Shown here piece by piece: positions 7,739-15,463 of a stretch of DNA of 16,583 nucleotides (position 1 is the first letter of the stretch; every line of letters begins with the position of its first letter). The notes below the pieces were generated by a model, which worked only from the letters and a program-made list of their open reading frames with translations, had not been told where the DNA came from and made no database searches. Origin of the DNA: JBPOHE01 sp052035915 (GTDB lineage: Bacteria > Pseudomonadota > Gammaproteobacteria > Chromatiales > Chromatiaceae); contig JBPOHE010000132.1 of the NCBI GenBank assembly GCA_052035915.1, positions 1 to 16,583 on the forward strand, read 5' to 3'. The translations under genes were made by a program, and so were the position numbers.

Positions 7739-7776
7739 AGCCCTGGGTAAAGGGAGTGTCCGCCACTACCAGGGCT
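7739..7776 (-). other. Hairpin overlapping the ligase stop codon
   Basis: AGCCCTGG (7739-7746) and CCAGGGCT (7769-7776) form a perfect 8-bp stem with a 22-nt loop. The right arm includes the last base pair of the minus-strand GCS2 gene stop (7776). There is no following T-tract, so it is not a classical terminator. It may tune expression between the ligase and deacylase genes. Confidence 0.35.
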
Positions 7777-9200
7777 CAGGCCAATGACCATTGGTGCACC
7801 GGATTATCCTGCTGCTGACGTTCGAGGTAGGCGAGGGTGAGGTCCTGCATATCGGCGCCATGTTTCTCGACAAAGGCCCGCTGCCAGATCGCCCCCGTCT
7901 GCCCGGAACGCACCCGGTCACGCACGATATTGAGCCAATAGCGGCGTTCTTCGTCGTCCACCCCCCACAACGAGAGCCCTTGCTCGGCCAGCGGCAGCAA
8001 GAGATGCAGAATCAGGGCGCGTAACGACCCCCGCCGGCCATCGACCCAATGGATATCCGCCTCCAATCCTTCCCGGGCGGCCGCATAGAAATTGCTGCGG
8101 GCCCGCTCGAAGGGGAGACGACGTTCCAACAGGATCGGATCGGCGGCCAGGGCGCGCATACTGCCGCAGAAGATTGCGGCATTGGCCACACAATCGGTCA
8201 GGGTTGGACCCGACGGCACCACCCGATGCTCCAATCTGATGTGAGGTCGTCCGGTGGCCGAGAAACCGATGAGCGGCCGATTCCAACGCCAGATGGTGCC
8301 GTTGTGCAAACGCAGGTGGGCCAGGCGTTCCGGTGGCTCGTCGAAAAGCTGGGGCAGCAATACGGGGTAGCGTTGCAGATTGGCGAGGAAACATTCCAAT
8401 ATCGAATCTTTGGTATAACGGATGCCGAAACTGACCCTTTTCGTCAGGGCGCTCGCTCCCACCGCTACGGCCTGCTCGAACAAGGGAATGCGGGTCTCGT
8501 CCCACAGATCCTGGCCAAAGAGATAGGGCGAATTGGCGCTCAAACCGACCATGGGCGCCGACAGCATCTTGGCCAGGTTGTACCAATGGCCGGCCTGATA
8601 GGGATCGACCTGGACATGGATCTGAAACGAGGTGGTGGCCGCCTCCAACATGACGTCCTGATGCTCCAACTGGAGCCGATCCCGTCCGCCGATATCCAGA
8701 CGGATAGGCCGTCCCTGCCGTAACCCGAGCACCTGATCATTAATGGCCAGATAGCGCCGCAATGGCGTCATGTTGCGCAGGGAAAAATCGCTCTGTCGGG
8801 CGCTGGGCAGGATGCCGATAGTGACCGGGGAGGCGCCGAAAGGGGCGGCGGCCTGGCGGCATTGCGCCCAGATCTCACGCATCTCCTGGGCCAGGCGGGT
8901 GAAAGGACGGCCGCCAAGGGGTTGCGGGCTGACATTCAACTCGATATTGAACCTGGCCAGCTCGGGCACGACCAGCGGGTGTCGTAAGCGGCTCAGAACC
9001 TCCTGATTGATGGCGGCGGGAAGGCCATCGACGTTGCCGATGAGCCAGGCCTCGAGTTCGATGCCCAACATTGGCTCGGCGACATCGAACCCGCCGTCGG
9101 AGAACCAGGAGGCCAGAAGCTCGGTTTCTTGTCGTAACCGACGTTCGAACTCAGCGACCTCCTGGGGTGTGAAGCTGGTACCGGCGATCTCCTGACCCAT
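7776..9200 (-). CDS. GCS2-family glutamate-cysteine ligase-like carboxylate-amine ligase
   Basis: This 474-residue cytosolic ligase belongs to the glutamine-synthetase-like GCS2 (COG2170, YbdK-like) family, which joins an amine to a carboxylate with ATP. Family signatures are GIELE (46-50) with its metal-binding glutamates, NIELNVSP (85-92), FQIHVQVD (192-199), GLSANSPYLFG (219-229) and RLEHRV (322-327). All expected acidic and histidine residues are in place, so it should be active. Family members are often named glutamate-cysteine ligase, but many make other amides, and the amino-acid partner is unknown here. The start lies 10 bp after the murU stop with no good ribosome site; GGAG inside the end of murU is 17 bases off. 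Translation is therefore probably coupled to murU. The deacylase gene follows. Confidence 0.87.
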   Translation of the reverse strand: MGQEIAGTSFTPQEVAEFERRLRQETELLASWFSDGGFDVAEPMLGIELEAWLIGNVDGLPAAINQEVLSRLRHPLVVPELARFNIELNVSPQPLGGRPFTRLAQEMREIWAQCRQAAAPFGASPVTIGILPSARQSDFSLRNMTPLRRYLAINDQVLGLRQGRPIRLDIGGRDRLQLEHQDVMLEAATTSFQIHVQVDPYQAGHWYNLAKMLSAPMVGLSANSPYLFGQDLWDETRIPLFEQAVAVGASALTKRVSFGIRYTKDSILECFLANLQRYPVLLPQLFDEPPERLAHLRLHNGTIWRWNRPLIGFSATGRPHIRLEHRVVPSGPTLTDCVANAAIFCGSMRALAADPILLERRLPFERARSNFYAAAREGLEADIHWVDGRRGSLRALILHLLLPLAEQGLSLWGVDDEERRYWLNIVRDRVRSGQTGAIWQRAFVEKHGADMQDLTLAYLERQQQDNPVHQWSLA

Positions 9201-9210
9201 GGCGAGGATG

Positions 9211-9882
9211 CTACATCTCCGGTTTGTCGGTGGCGAACCGGCGTACAGCCTGGAGGCGGGCGGGAGTACCTATGTCGAACCAGACCCCGCGATAGAGTTC
9301 TCCACTCACCCGGCCCTGAACCGCGGCGCCCCGTAGCAAGGGGGCGAGTGGAAAGGCGTCATCCCGGCTGCCGGCAAAGAGTTCTGGCCGATAGAGACCG
9401 ATGCCACTGAAGGTATAACGGACTGGTGCCGCGTCCAGCACCAGTCCATCCTGCAAACCGAAGTCGCCCTGGGGATGCTGGGGCGGATTCTCCACCAGCA
9501 CCAGATGAGCCAGTTTGTCCACTTCGAGGCTGAGACGGGAAAAGGGATAGTCTGTCCAGATATCGGCATTGATGACCAGAAAGGGCTCCGGCCCCAGCCA
9601 GGCCAGGGCGCGGAAAAGACCGCCGCCGGTCTCCAGGGCCTGGACCTCGGGCGAATAGCGGATGCTTGCTCCCCAAGCGCCGCCGTCGCCGAGGGCGGCC
9701 TCGATCTGCTCGCCGAGATGGGCGTGATTGATCACCAGATCCTTGATGCCGGACGCCACCAGCGCCTGGAGGTGATGCAGTATCAGGGGTTTACCGGCAA
9801 CCTCCAGGAGCGGTTTGGGGACATGATCGGTGAGGGGACGCATCCGCTCGCCCCGTCCGGCCGCCAGGATCATCGCCTTCAT
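9211..9882 (-). CDS. murU: N-acetylmuramate-1-phosphate uridylyltransferase MurU
   Basis: MurU makes UDP-MurNAc from MurNAc-alpha-1-phosphate in the peptidoglycan recycling route that bypasses de novo MurA/MurB synthesis. The 223-residue product begins with the nucleotidyltransferase signature LAAGRGERMRPLT (7-19), then PKPLLEVAGKPLI. ETGGG (84-88) and the metal-binding NADIWTDYPF (104-113) follow, and FDIGTP lies near the end. These match Pseudomonas MurU closely in order and length. GAGGTAG precedes the ATG. In most genomes the MurNAc kinase gene amgK sits directly upstream. Here the upstream 159 bp is empty and then rho begins, so amgK must be elsewhere. Downstream the GCS2 ligase follows after 10 bp. 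A less likely alternative is a general sugar-1-phosphate nucleotidyltransferase. Confidence 0.88.
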   Translation of the reverse strand: MKAMILAAGRGERMRPLTDHVPKPLLEVAGKPLILHHLQALVASGIKDLVINHAHLGEQIEAALGDGGAWGASIRYSPEVQALETGGGLFRALAWLGPEPFLVINADIWTDYPFSRLSLEVDKLAHLVLVENPPQHPQGDFGLQDGLVLDAAPVRYTFSGIGLYRPELFAGSRDDAFPLAPLLRGAAVQGRVSGELYRGVWFDIGTPARLQAVRRFATDKPEM

Positions 9883-10041
9883 CCGCTACCTCATCGCTCG
9901 GATCACCACGGAGGGATTGTTCTCTACCCAGACCGAGAAACAACTCCAGATGTCATCATCGACGCCGGGGCCGAAGAGGTAGGCTCCCTCTCTCGCCCCC
10001 TCCCCCTGGCGCGATCCTGGTGGACCAAGGGGAATTCTGCT

Positions 10042-11298
<1,257 letters not shown>

Positions 11299-11335
11299 GG
11301 GTGTTCAAGGGTGTGAAGGGTAGACGACCCAGCAT

Positions 11336-11354
11336 GGCGACTTCCGAAGTCGCC
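11336..11354 (-). promoter_or_regulatory. Perfect palindrome in the rho leader
   Basis: GGCGACTTC (11336-11344) and GAAGTCGCC (11346-11354) form 9-base perfect arms around a single base. As RNA this would be a 7-bp stem with a 5-base loop, 38 bases before the rho ATG. There is no T-tract after it on the minus strand. It may be a leader hairpin controlling rho, a processing site between trxA and rho, or a protein-binding palindrome. Confidence 0.5.
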
Positions 11355-11458
11355 TACTGATCCCGCATCCCAGAGGTGGATAAGGCGTGGTTGAATGGTG
11401 GAAGGAATCCCAGGCGGCTAAGCCGAAGGGCGCCAACCATCCCAGACAGCTTTGTCAT
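11354..11458 (-). CDS. Possible 34-codon rho leader peptide
   Basis: An ATG at 11458 opens a 34-codon frame beginning MTKLSGMVGALRLS and ending GMRDQ at TAG (11356-11354). The final base of the stop is the first base of the palindrome at 11336-11354. E. coli has a similarly sized leader ORF (rhoL) at the same place, but I see no sequence kinship. The ribosome site is poor (CCGGGA). It may be chance, as frames this long are common in GC-rich DNA. Confidence 0.25.
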   Translation of the reverse strand: MTKLSGMVGALRLSRLGFLPPFNHALSTSGMRDQ

Positions 11459-11474
11459 TCCCGGGCCGGCTGGT

Positions 11475-11801
11475 TCACAGGTTGCTATCAAGAAACTGGG
11501 TCAACTGGAATCTGGACAAGGCCCCCACCCGGGTGGCCTCCACTTCGCCATCCTTGAACAACATCAGCGTGGGAATCCCGCGAATCCCATACTTCGGGGG
11601 CGTCTGGGGATTCTGATCGATATTGAGCTTGGCTATCTTCATCCGGCCCGCATAGGCCTCCGCCATGTCATCGAGCAAAGGGGCGATGGCCTTGCAGGGA
11701 CCACACCATTCCGCCCAATAGTCGACCAGTACCGGTTGCGGGGATTGGAGTACTTCTCGCTCGAAGGATTCATCGGTTACATGAACGATGAGCTTGCTCA
11801 C
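11475..11801 (-). CDS. trxA: Thioredoxin TrxA
   Basis: This is the cytosolic dithiol oxidoreductase that reduces ribonucleotide reductase, PAPS reductase and many disulfides, and is itself reduced by thioredoxin reductase. The 108-residue product is full length, with active site WCGPC (32-36), buried Asp27 (VDYWAEW) and the cis-proline Pro77 in GIPTLMLF. The start is GTG, preceded by GGAGAA at 8 bases. It lies upstream of rho on the same strand and divergent from rhlB, as in E. coli. The 176-bp gap to rho holds a leader-like region. A candidate extended -10 for its promoter lies at 11932-11940, about 130 bp upstream. Confidence 0.96.
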   Translation of the reverse strand: MSKLIVHVTDESFEREVLQSPQPVLVDYWAEWCGPCKAIAPLLDDMAEAYAGRMKIAKLNIDQNPQTPPKYGIRGIPTLMLFKDGEVEATRVGALSRFQLTQFLDSNL

Positions 11802-11927
11802 TCTTGGGATTCTCCGTGAAGGTCATGCCAGACCCGGGACCGCGAGGATTTCAGGCCGGTCCGATGGAAGTATGGCCGCAAAAAGGAGGGGTGGTTAAGA
11901 ACGATAGTGGAGAACCGCGTGTCTCCG

Positions 11928-11947
11928 TATCAAAATAGCATTTGATA
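11928..11947. promoter_or_regulatory. Operator-like palindrome between trxA and rhlB
   Basis: TATCAAA (11928-11934) and TTTGATA (11941-11947) are perfect 7-base arms around ATAGCA. On the plus strand a T10 run (11951-11960) follows after GGA. The palindrome surrounds the candidate trxA -10, so a bound protein would block that promoter. Its half-sites are FNR-like TTGAT/ATCAA but in the inverted order, so it is not an FNR box. Read as RNA on the plus strand it is a weak AT-rich hairpin plus T-run. Confidence 0.4.
11932..11940 (-). promoter_or_regulatory. Candidate trxA extended -10 promoter
   Basis: On the minus strand TGC-TATTTT has the TGN extended -10 form. The -35 place is occupied by the A10 tract (complement of 11951-11960), which could act as an UP-like element. 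A start here would give a leader of roughly 120-130 nt before the trxA GTG. The evidence is only motif similarity. Confidence 0.3.
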
Positions 11948-12005
11948 GGATTTTTTTTTTCTTTGCAAGACCGCTTGCCCCGTATTTCCGTTATTCTAGC
12001 CCGCC

Positions 12006-13472
12006 ATGACCGATCAGCTTCTCACAGACACCCCCTTCACCGGTCTGGGCCTCGATCCCAACCTCCTTCAAGGCATCCACGAGGCCGGGTTTCGGCTCTG
12101 CACCCAGATCCAGGCGGCCTCTCTCCCCCTCGCCCTGGCGGGTATGGACGTCGCTGGCCAAGCACAGACGGGTACCGGGAAAACCGCGGCCTTTCTCGTC
12201 GCTGGCTTTCAGCACCTCTTGAATCACCCACCGAGCCCGGAGCGCCGAGCGACACAACCCCGCGCCCTGATCCTCTCACCGACGCGGGAACTCGCGGTCC
12301 AGATCCACCACGATGCTACCCTGCTCGGCAAATACCTGGATTTCCGCCTGGGCTTGGTGTTTGGGGGAACGGATTATGAAAAACAGCGTCGCCAACTCGA
12401 AGAGGGGGTGGATGTCCTGATCGGGACTCCGGGTCGACTGATCGATTACCTGAAACAGCATGTCTTCGATCTACGGGCGGTTCAGGTCATCGTCATCGAC
12501 GAGGCCGATCGTATGTTCGATCTGGGTTTCATCGCCGATCTGCGTTTCCTGCTGCGTCGCCTGCCGCCCCCGAACCGACGACTGGGGCTGTTGTTCTCGG
12601 CCACCCTTTCCTATCGGGTGACCGAGCTGGCTTACGAGCACATGAACAATCCCCATGCGGTGCGCACCGAGACCACCCGGATCACGGTCGATCGTATCGT
12701 CGAAACCTGTTACATGACGGCGAACGAAGAAAAGATCCCGCTCCTCCTGGCCTTGATGCGACAGCTCGCGCCGCCACGGAGCATCATCTTCGTCAATACC
12801 AAGCGAGCGGCGGAGGATGTCTGGGGCTTTCTGGAGGGCAACGGCTTTCATGCCGGGCTCTTGTCCGGGGATGTGGCCCAGCGCAAACGATTGCAGTTGC
12901 TGAAGGGGTTCCAGGAAGGGGCGCTGCCGATTCTGGTGGCGACCGATGTGGCCTCCAGGGGGCTGCACATCCCGGATGTCACCCATGTATTCAATTTCGA
13001 CCTGCCGGCGGACGCGGAAGACTATGTCCATCGCATCGGGCGTACCGCCCGGGCGGGGGCCAGTGGTAACGCCATCAGCTTTGCCTGCGAGAGCCACGCC
13101 TTCTCCCTCCCCGAGATCGAGACCTTCATCGGCCACAAACTCCCCCTGGTCAGTATCCCCACCGAGCTACTCGTCCCATTGGACCCGCGCAGCCGGGTCA
13201 GGGTCGAACGCGGCGACCGACCGCTGCAAAGACCGCACAAAGCGCATGGGAGCGCCCGGCCTCCCGCCCACCGGCCGCACCGGGAGTCCCCGGCGGTTGC
13301 GGTGACCCTTGCCCCGTCCGCGGAGACGCCAACCACGGCCCCGCCGCCGTCGGCACCCCCGAGACGGCGTCGACGTCGCGTCCGTCGTGGTCCCTCGTCG
13401 TCCGGGAGTACCGGGGCTGACCAGTCAGCGACCGTCCCCTCCGGGGAGTCGAGCCCAGATCACGAGGGGTGA
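12006..13472 (+). CDS. rhlB: DEAD-box ATP-dependent RNA helicase RhlB
   Basis: RhlB unwinds structured RNA, in enterobacteria as part of the RNA degradosome with RNase E. The 488-residue protein carries the full helicase motif set: Q motif TQIQAASLP (33-41), motif I AQTGTGKT (53-60), Ia PTREL (92-96), Ib TPGR (141-144), II DEAD (165-168), III SAT (198-200), V ATDVASRGLH (312-321) and VI HRIGRTARAG (342-351). After about residue 400 a low-complexity tail follows, with a seven-arginine-rich patch (PPRRRRRRVRRG) and Ser/Pro/Ala repeats. Such basic tails bind RNA in RhlB. Position, divergent from trxA-rho, supports RhlB over other DEAD-box proteins. No ribosome site is evident before the ATG (TCTAGCCCGCC), so the start rests on the family N-terminus. 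Confidence 0.93.
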   Translation: MTDQLLTDTPFTGLGLDPNLLQGIHEAGFRLCTQIQAASLPLALAGMDVAGQAQTGTGKTAAFLVAGFQHLLNHPPSPERRATQPRALILSPTRELAVQIHHDATLLGKYLDFRLGLVFGGTDYEKQRRQLEEGVDVLIGTPGRLIDYLKQHVFDLRAVQVIVIDEADRMFDLGFIADLRFLLRRLPPPNRRLGLLFSATLSYRVTELAYEHMNNPHAVRTETTRITVDRIVETCYMTANEEKIPLLLALMRQLAPPRSIIFVNTKRAAEDVWGFLEGNGFHAGLLSGDVAQRKRLQLLKGFQEGALPILVATDVASRGLHIPDVTHVFNFDLPADAEDYVHRIGRTARAGASGNAISFACESHAFSLPEIETFIGHKLPLVSIPTELLVPLDPRSRVRVERGDRPLQRPHKAHGSARPPAHRPHRESPAVAVTLAPSAETPTTAPPPSAPPRRRRRRVRRGPSSSGSTGADQSATVPSGESSPDHEG

Positions 13473-13557
13473 GGATCGCCCGGCCCATTTCGTCGGAGGC
13501 GGCAACCGATCCCGCAACCCAAGCCACCCAGCCCGCACCAAGATCCCAGTCCTCATC

Positions 13558-14367
13558 ATGGCCACCCAGATCCACCCCCATGCCGTAGTCCATCCAAACG
13601 CCAAAATCGGTCTTGACTGCCATATCGGCCCCTTCTGTGTCCTGGGACCCCATGTCGAGATCGGTTCCGGTACCCAGTTGCACTCCCACGTTGTCATCGA
13701 TGGCTGGACCAAGGTCGGCGTCGGCTGCGTGATCTTTCCCTTCGCCAGTATCGGCGTGCAGTCCCAGGACCTGAAATATCGGGAAGGGAGCCTCACCTAT
13801 ACCGAAGTGGGGGATCACACCATCATCCGTGAGCATGTCACCATCCACAGCGGCACCGAATCCGGCAGCAAGACCCAGGTAGGCAGTCACTGCGCCCTGC
13901 TCGCCCTGAGTCACGTCGGCCACAACTGTATCGTCGGCGATCATGTCATCCTCAGTCACAGCGCCACCCTCGGCGGCCACGCGGTGATCGAGGACTACTG
14001 CAATCTCGGCGGGCTTTGCGCTGTTCACCAGTTCGTCCGCGTCGGTGAGAACGCCATGGTGGCGGGCATGGCCCGGCTCGCCCAGGATGTCCTGCCCTTC
14101 ACCATCGCCGAAGGCTGGCCGGCGGTGATGCGTAGCATCAACAAGATTGGTATGAGTCGCCGGGGCGTCTCCCGGGACGATATCGCCTCGGTTCACCGCG
14201 CCTTCCGGATCATCTTCCGGAAAGGGCTCCGTCTCGAACAGGCGGTGGAAAAGCTGCACGAAGACTTCCCCGACCACGAACTAGTGCGCAAGATCATCGA
14301 CTTCATCGGTCGCTCGGGTCGTGGGCTCGCCCGTCCCCCGACCCATGGTCAATCGACCCCGGCATGA
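13558..14367 (+). CDS. lpxA: Acyl-ACP--UDP-N-acetylglucosamine O-acyltransferase LpxA
   Basis: LpxA performs the first step of lipid A synthesis, moving a 3-hydroxyacyl chain from ACP to the 3-OH of UDP-GlcNAc in the cytosol. The 269-residue product is a left-handed beta-helix of hexapeptide repeats (about 1-190), then a helical C-terminus. Catalytic His122 lies in LSHVGHNC, matching E. coli His125. His119, His141, His157 and Asp71 (QDLKY) are also kept. The frame is open upstream to 13309, but the ATG at 13558 gives the family N-terminus. No ribosome site is seen. Gly170 aligns with the E. coli chain-length residue Gly173, which would suggest a longer acyl chain. The usual lpxD-fabZ-lpxA-lpxB cluster is absent, so this may be a solitary or second copy. 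The AEGWPAVMRSIN stretch (184-195) departs from the usual GN-rich form. Confidence 0.88.
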   Translation: MATQIHPHAVVHPNAKIGLDCHIGPFCVLGPHVEIGSGTQLHSHVVIDGWTKVGVGCVIFPFASIGVQSQDLKYREGSLTYTEVGDHTIIREHVTIHSGTESGSKTQVGSHCALLALSHVGHNCIVGDHVILSHSATLGGHAVIEDYCNLGGLCAVHQFVRVGENAMVAGMARLAQDVLPFTIAEGWPAVMRSINKIGMSRRGVSRDDIASVHRAFRIIFRKGLRLEQAVEKLHEDFPDHELVRKIIDFIGRSGRGLARPPTHGQSTPA

Positions 14368-15007
14368 TGGCGGAAAAGTCCCGAATCGCCGGGAACTCCT
14401 CGATCCGACGCGCCGAACCCCGGCTGTCCGGCTGCAAGACGGCGACCAGGTATTTGAACCCATAACTCCGAGCGGACCGCAATACCGCCAGACTGTCATC
14501 GACGAACAGGGTGGTGGCGGGATCGAAGGCCCGCACCGACTGCACTACCTCCCAGAACCCGGGTTTTTCCTTCGGCACCCCCAGGTCGTGGGCACAGATC
14601 ACCGCCTCGAAGTGATGGCCCAAGCGGGTGCGGTCGAACTTCAAACGTAACGCCTTCTGGTGGGCATTGGTCACCAGCACCCTGGGCTTGCCCAGCCGCT
14701 TCACCGCCTCCAGAAAGGCCACCACATGGGGGTGCACCGCGATCAGGTGATCCACCTCCTCCTTGAGCAGGGCGATATCCAGCCCCAATTCGCGGCTCCA
14801 GTAATCCACGCAGTACCACTCCATGGTCCCTTCGACATCCTGGTAACGTTGCAACAATTCCGCCTTGGCCGCCACTTCGGTCAAGCCATAGCGCTCCGCA
14901 TAGCGCCTGGGCACATGCTCCAACCAGAAATGATTGTCGAAGTGCAGATCCAGCAAGGTGCCGTCCATGTCCAGAAAAACCTGGGAGATGTGGTGCCAGT
15001 CGATCAT
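14303..15007 (-). CDS. yrfG: HAD-family GMP/IMP nucleotidase, YrfG-like
   Basis: This 234-residue HAD phosphatase resembles E. coli YrfG, which dephosphorylates GMP and IMP, along nearly its whole length. HAD motif I is DMDGT (13-17), followed by LLDLHFDNHFW, a YrfG hallmark. WYCVDYWSRELGLD (64-77) lies in the cap. Motif II is Thr113 in VTNAH, motif III is Lys146 in VPKEKPGFW, and motif IV is the Asp pair 170-171. ATG 15007 (MIDWHH) aligns best with the E. coli start; an in-frame ATG at 15022 would add five residues, and neither has a good ribosome site. The C-terminus has about 17 extra residues beyond the E. coli end, and its last 65 bp overlap the end of lpxA on the other strand. Confidence 0.88.
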   Translation of the reverse strand: MIDWHHISQVFLDMDGTLLDLHFDNHFWLEHVPRRYAERYGLTEVAAKAELLQRYQDVEGTMEWYCVDYWSRELGLDIALLKEEVDHLIAVHPHVVAFLEAVKRLGKPRVLVTNAHQKALRLKFDRTRLGHHFEAVICAHDLGVPKEKPGFWEVVQSVRAFDPATTLFVDDSLAVLRSARSYGFKYLVAVLQPDSRGSARRIEEFPAIRDFSAIMPGSIDHGSGDGRAHDPSDR

Positions 15008-15189
15008 GCCGGGCGGTCCCATCGCTCGGAGGGAAATGTTCGTGCAGGGAGTGTTCTCACTTGGATACCCATTGTTTTCAAAGTCTTCTCACCGTGGCAA
15101 CAGGTCGCAACGACGACGCCAGGCAGAGGATAGGCTATCCGACCCTGGTAATCACCTGCTGAAGCGGAGGTTGGAACGAACGAGAGGGG

Positions 15190-15217
15190 CCGGGCTTGGG
15201 CGCTGTGGCCCGGTTTT
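15190..15217 (+). terminator. Possible intrinsic terminator
   Basis: CCGGGC (15190-15195) and GCCCGG (15208-15213) form a 6-bp GC stem with a 12-nt loop, followed by TTTTCGTT. No recognised plus-strand gene lies immediately upstream; lpxA ends 820 bp away. Its right arm overlaps the start of the repeat, so the likeness to a terminator may be incidental. Confidence 0.35.
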
Positions 15218-15305
15218 CGTTCTCAATAGAAGAACAATTTATCTCTAGGCGGCTCATTGTTCTCTTATGAAGAACAAAAATAGGCCGTTTTCGCTCCAGG
15301 CCCGG
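15206..15305 (+). repeat. Right copy of the ~98-bp repeat with two GTTCT-N7-AGAAC palindromes
   Basis: Two 17-bp palindromes are intact here: GTTCTCAATAGAAGAAC (15219-15235) and GTTCTCTTATGAAGAAC (15259-15275), with starts exactly 40 bp apart. AGAACAAT (15231-15238) and ATTGTTCT (15256-15263) can pair across the spacer as an alternative stem. Landmarks up to CCAGGCCCGG (15296-15305) match the left copy at 248-345 in order and spacing to within one or two bases. It sits about 160 bp upstream of the 5'-nucleotidase start and 200 bp from the YrfG start. Confidence 0.6.
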
Positions 15306-15463
15306 AGCCATCGAGCCTTCATGGCGGCTGTCTGGTCTCAGGCCTGGCCAGCCACTATCATCGGCGAGAGTTCACCAGGACCGGGACGGGCGGGCGAGCC
15401 GCCTGCCCCGGAGGCTTGGCACCATGATCGAGGCCCACACTGTTATCTCAAGGAGCGACTACT

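Larger units (their letters stand above)
15023..15463. other. Gene-free region between nucleotidase genes
   Basis: This 440-bp stretch separates the divergent YrfG-like and 5'-nucleotidase genes. It holds a possible terminator (15190-15217) and the right copy of the long repeat (15206-15305). A 70-codon frame at 15037-15248 has a GGAGGGAA before its ATG, but an arginine-rich, unrecognisable product that runs through the terminator and repeat. From 15306 to 15440 I see only GC-rich sequence without clear signals. The AAGGAG of the downstream gene is at 15450-15455. Confidence 0.5.

Noticed and set aside
9916..9943. ATTGTTCTC followed by GAGAAACAA near the murU start, as a third repeat copy
   Set aside because: Only the 9-base arm is shared; the 17-bp palindrome and the flanking landmarks of the long repeat are absent.
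11864..11938. 24-codon frame upstream of rhlB with an internal AAGGAGG
   Set aside because: The purine-rich stretch is only one base from the next GTG and the outer ATG has no ribosome site; no evidence of translation.
15037..15248. 70-codon plus-strand frame with GGAGG before its ATG
   Set aside because: The product is arginine-rich and unrecognisable, and the frame crosses the hairpin and the repeat; probably chance.
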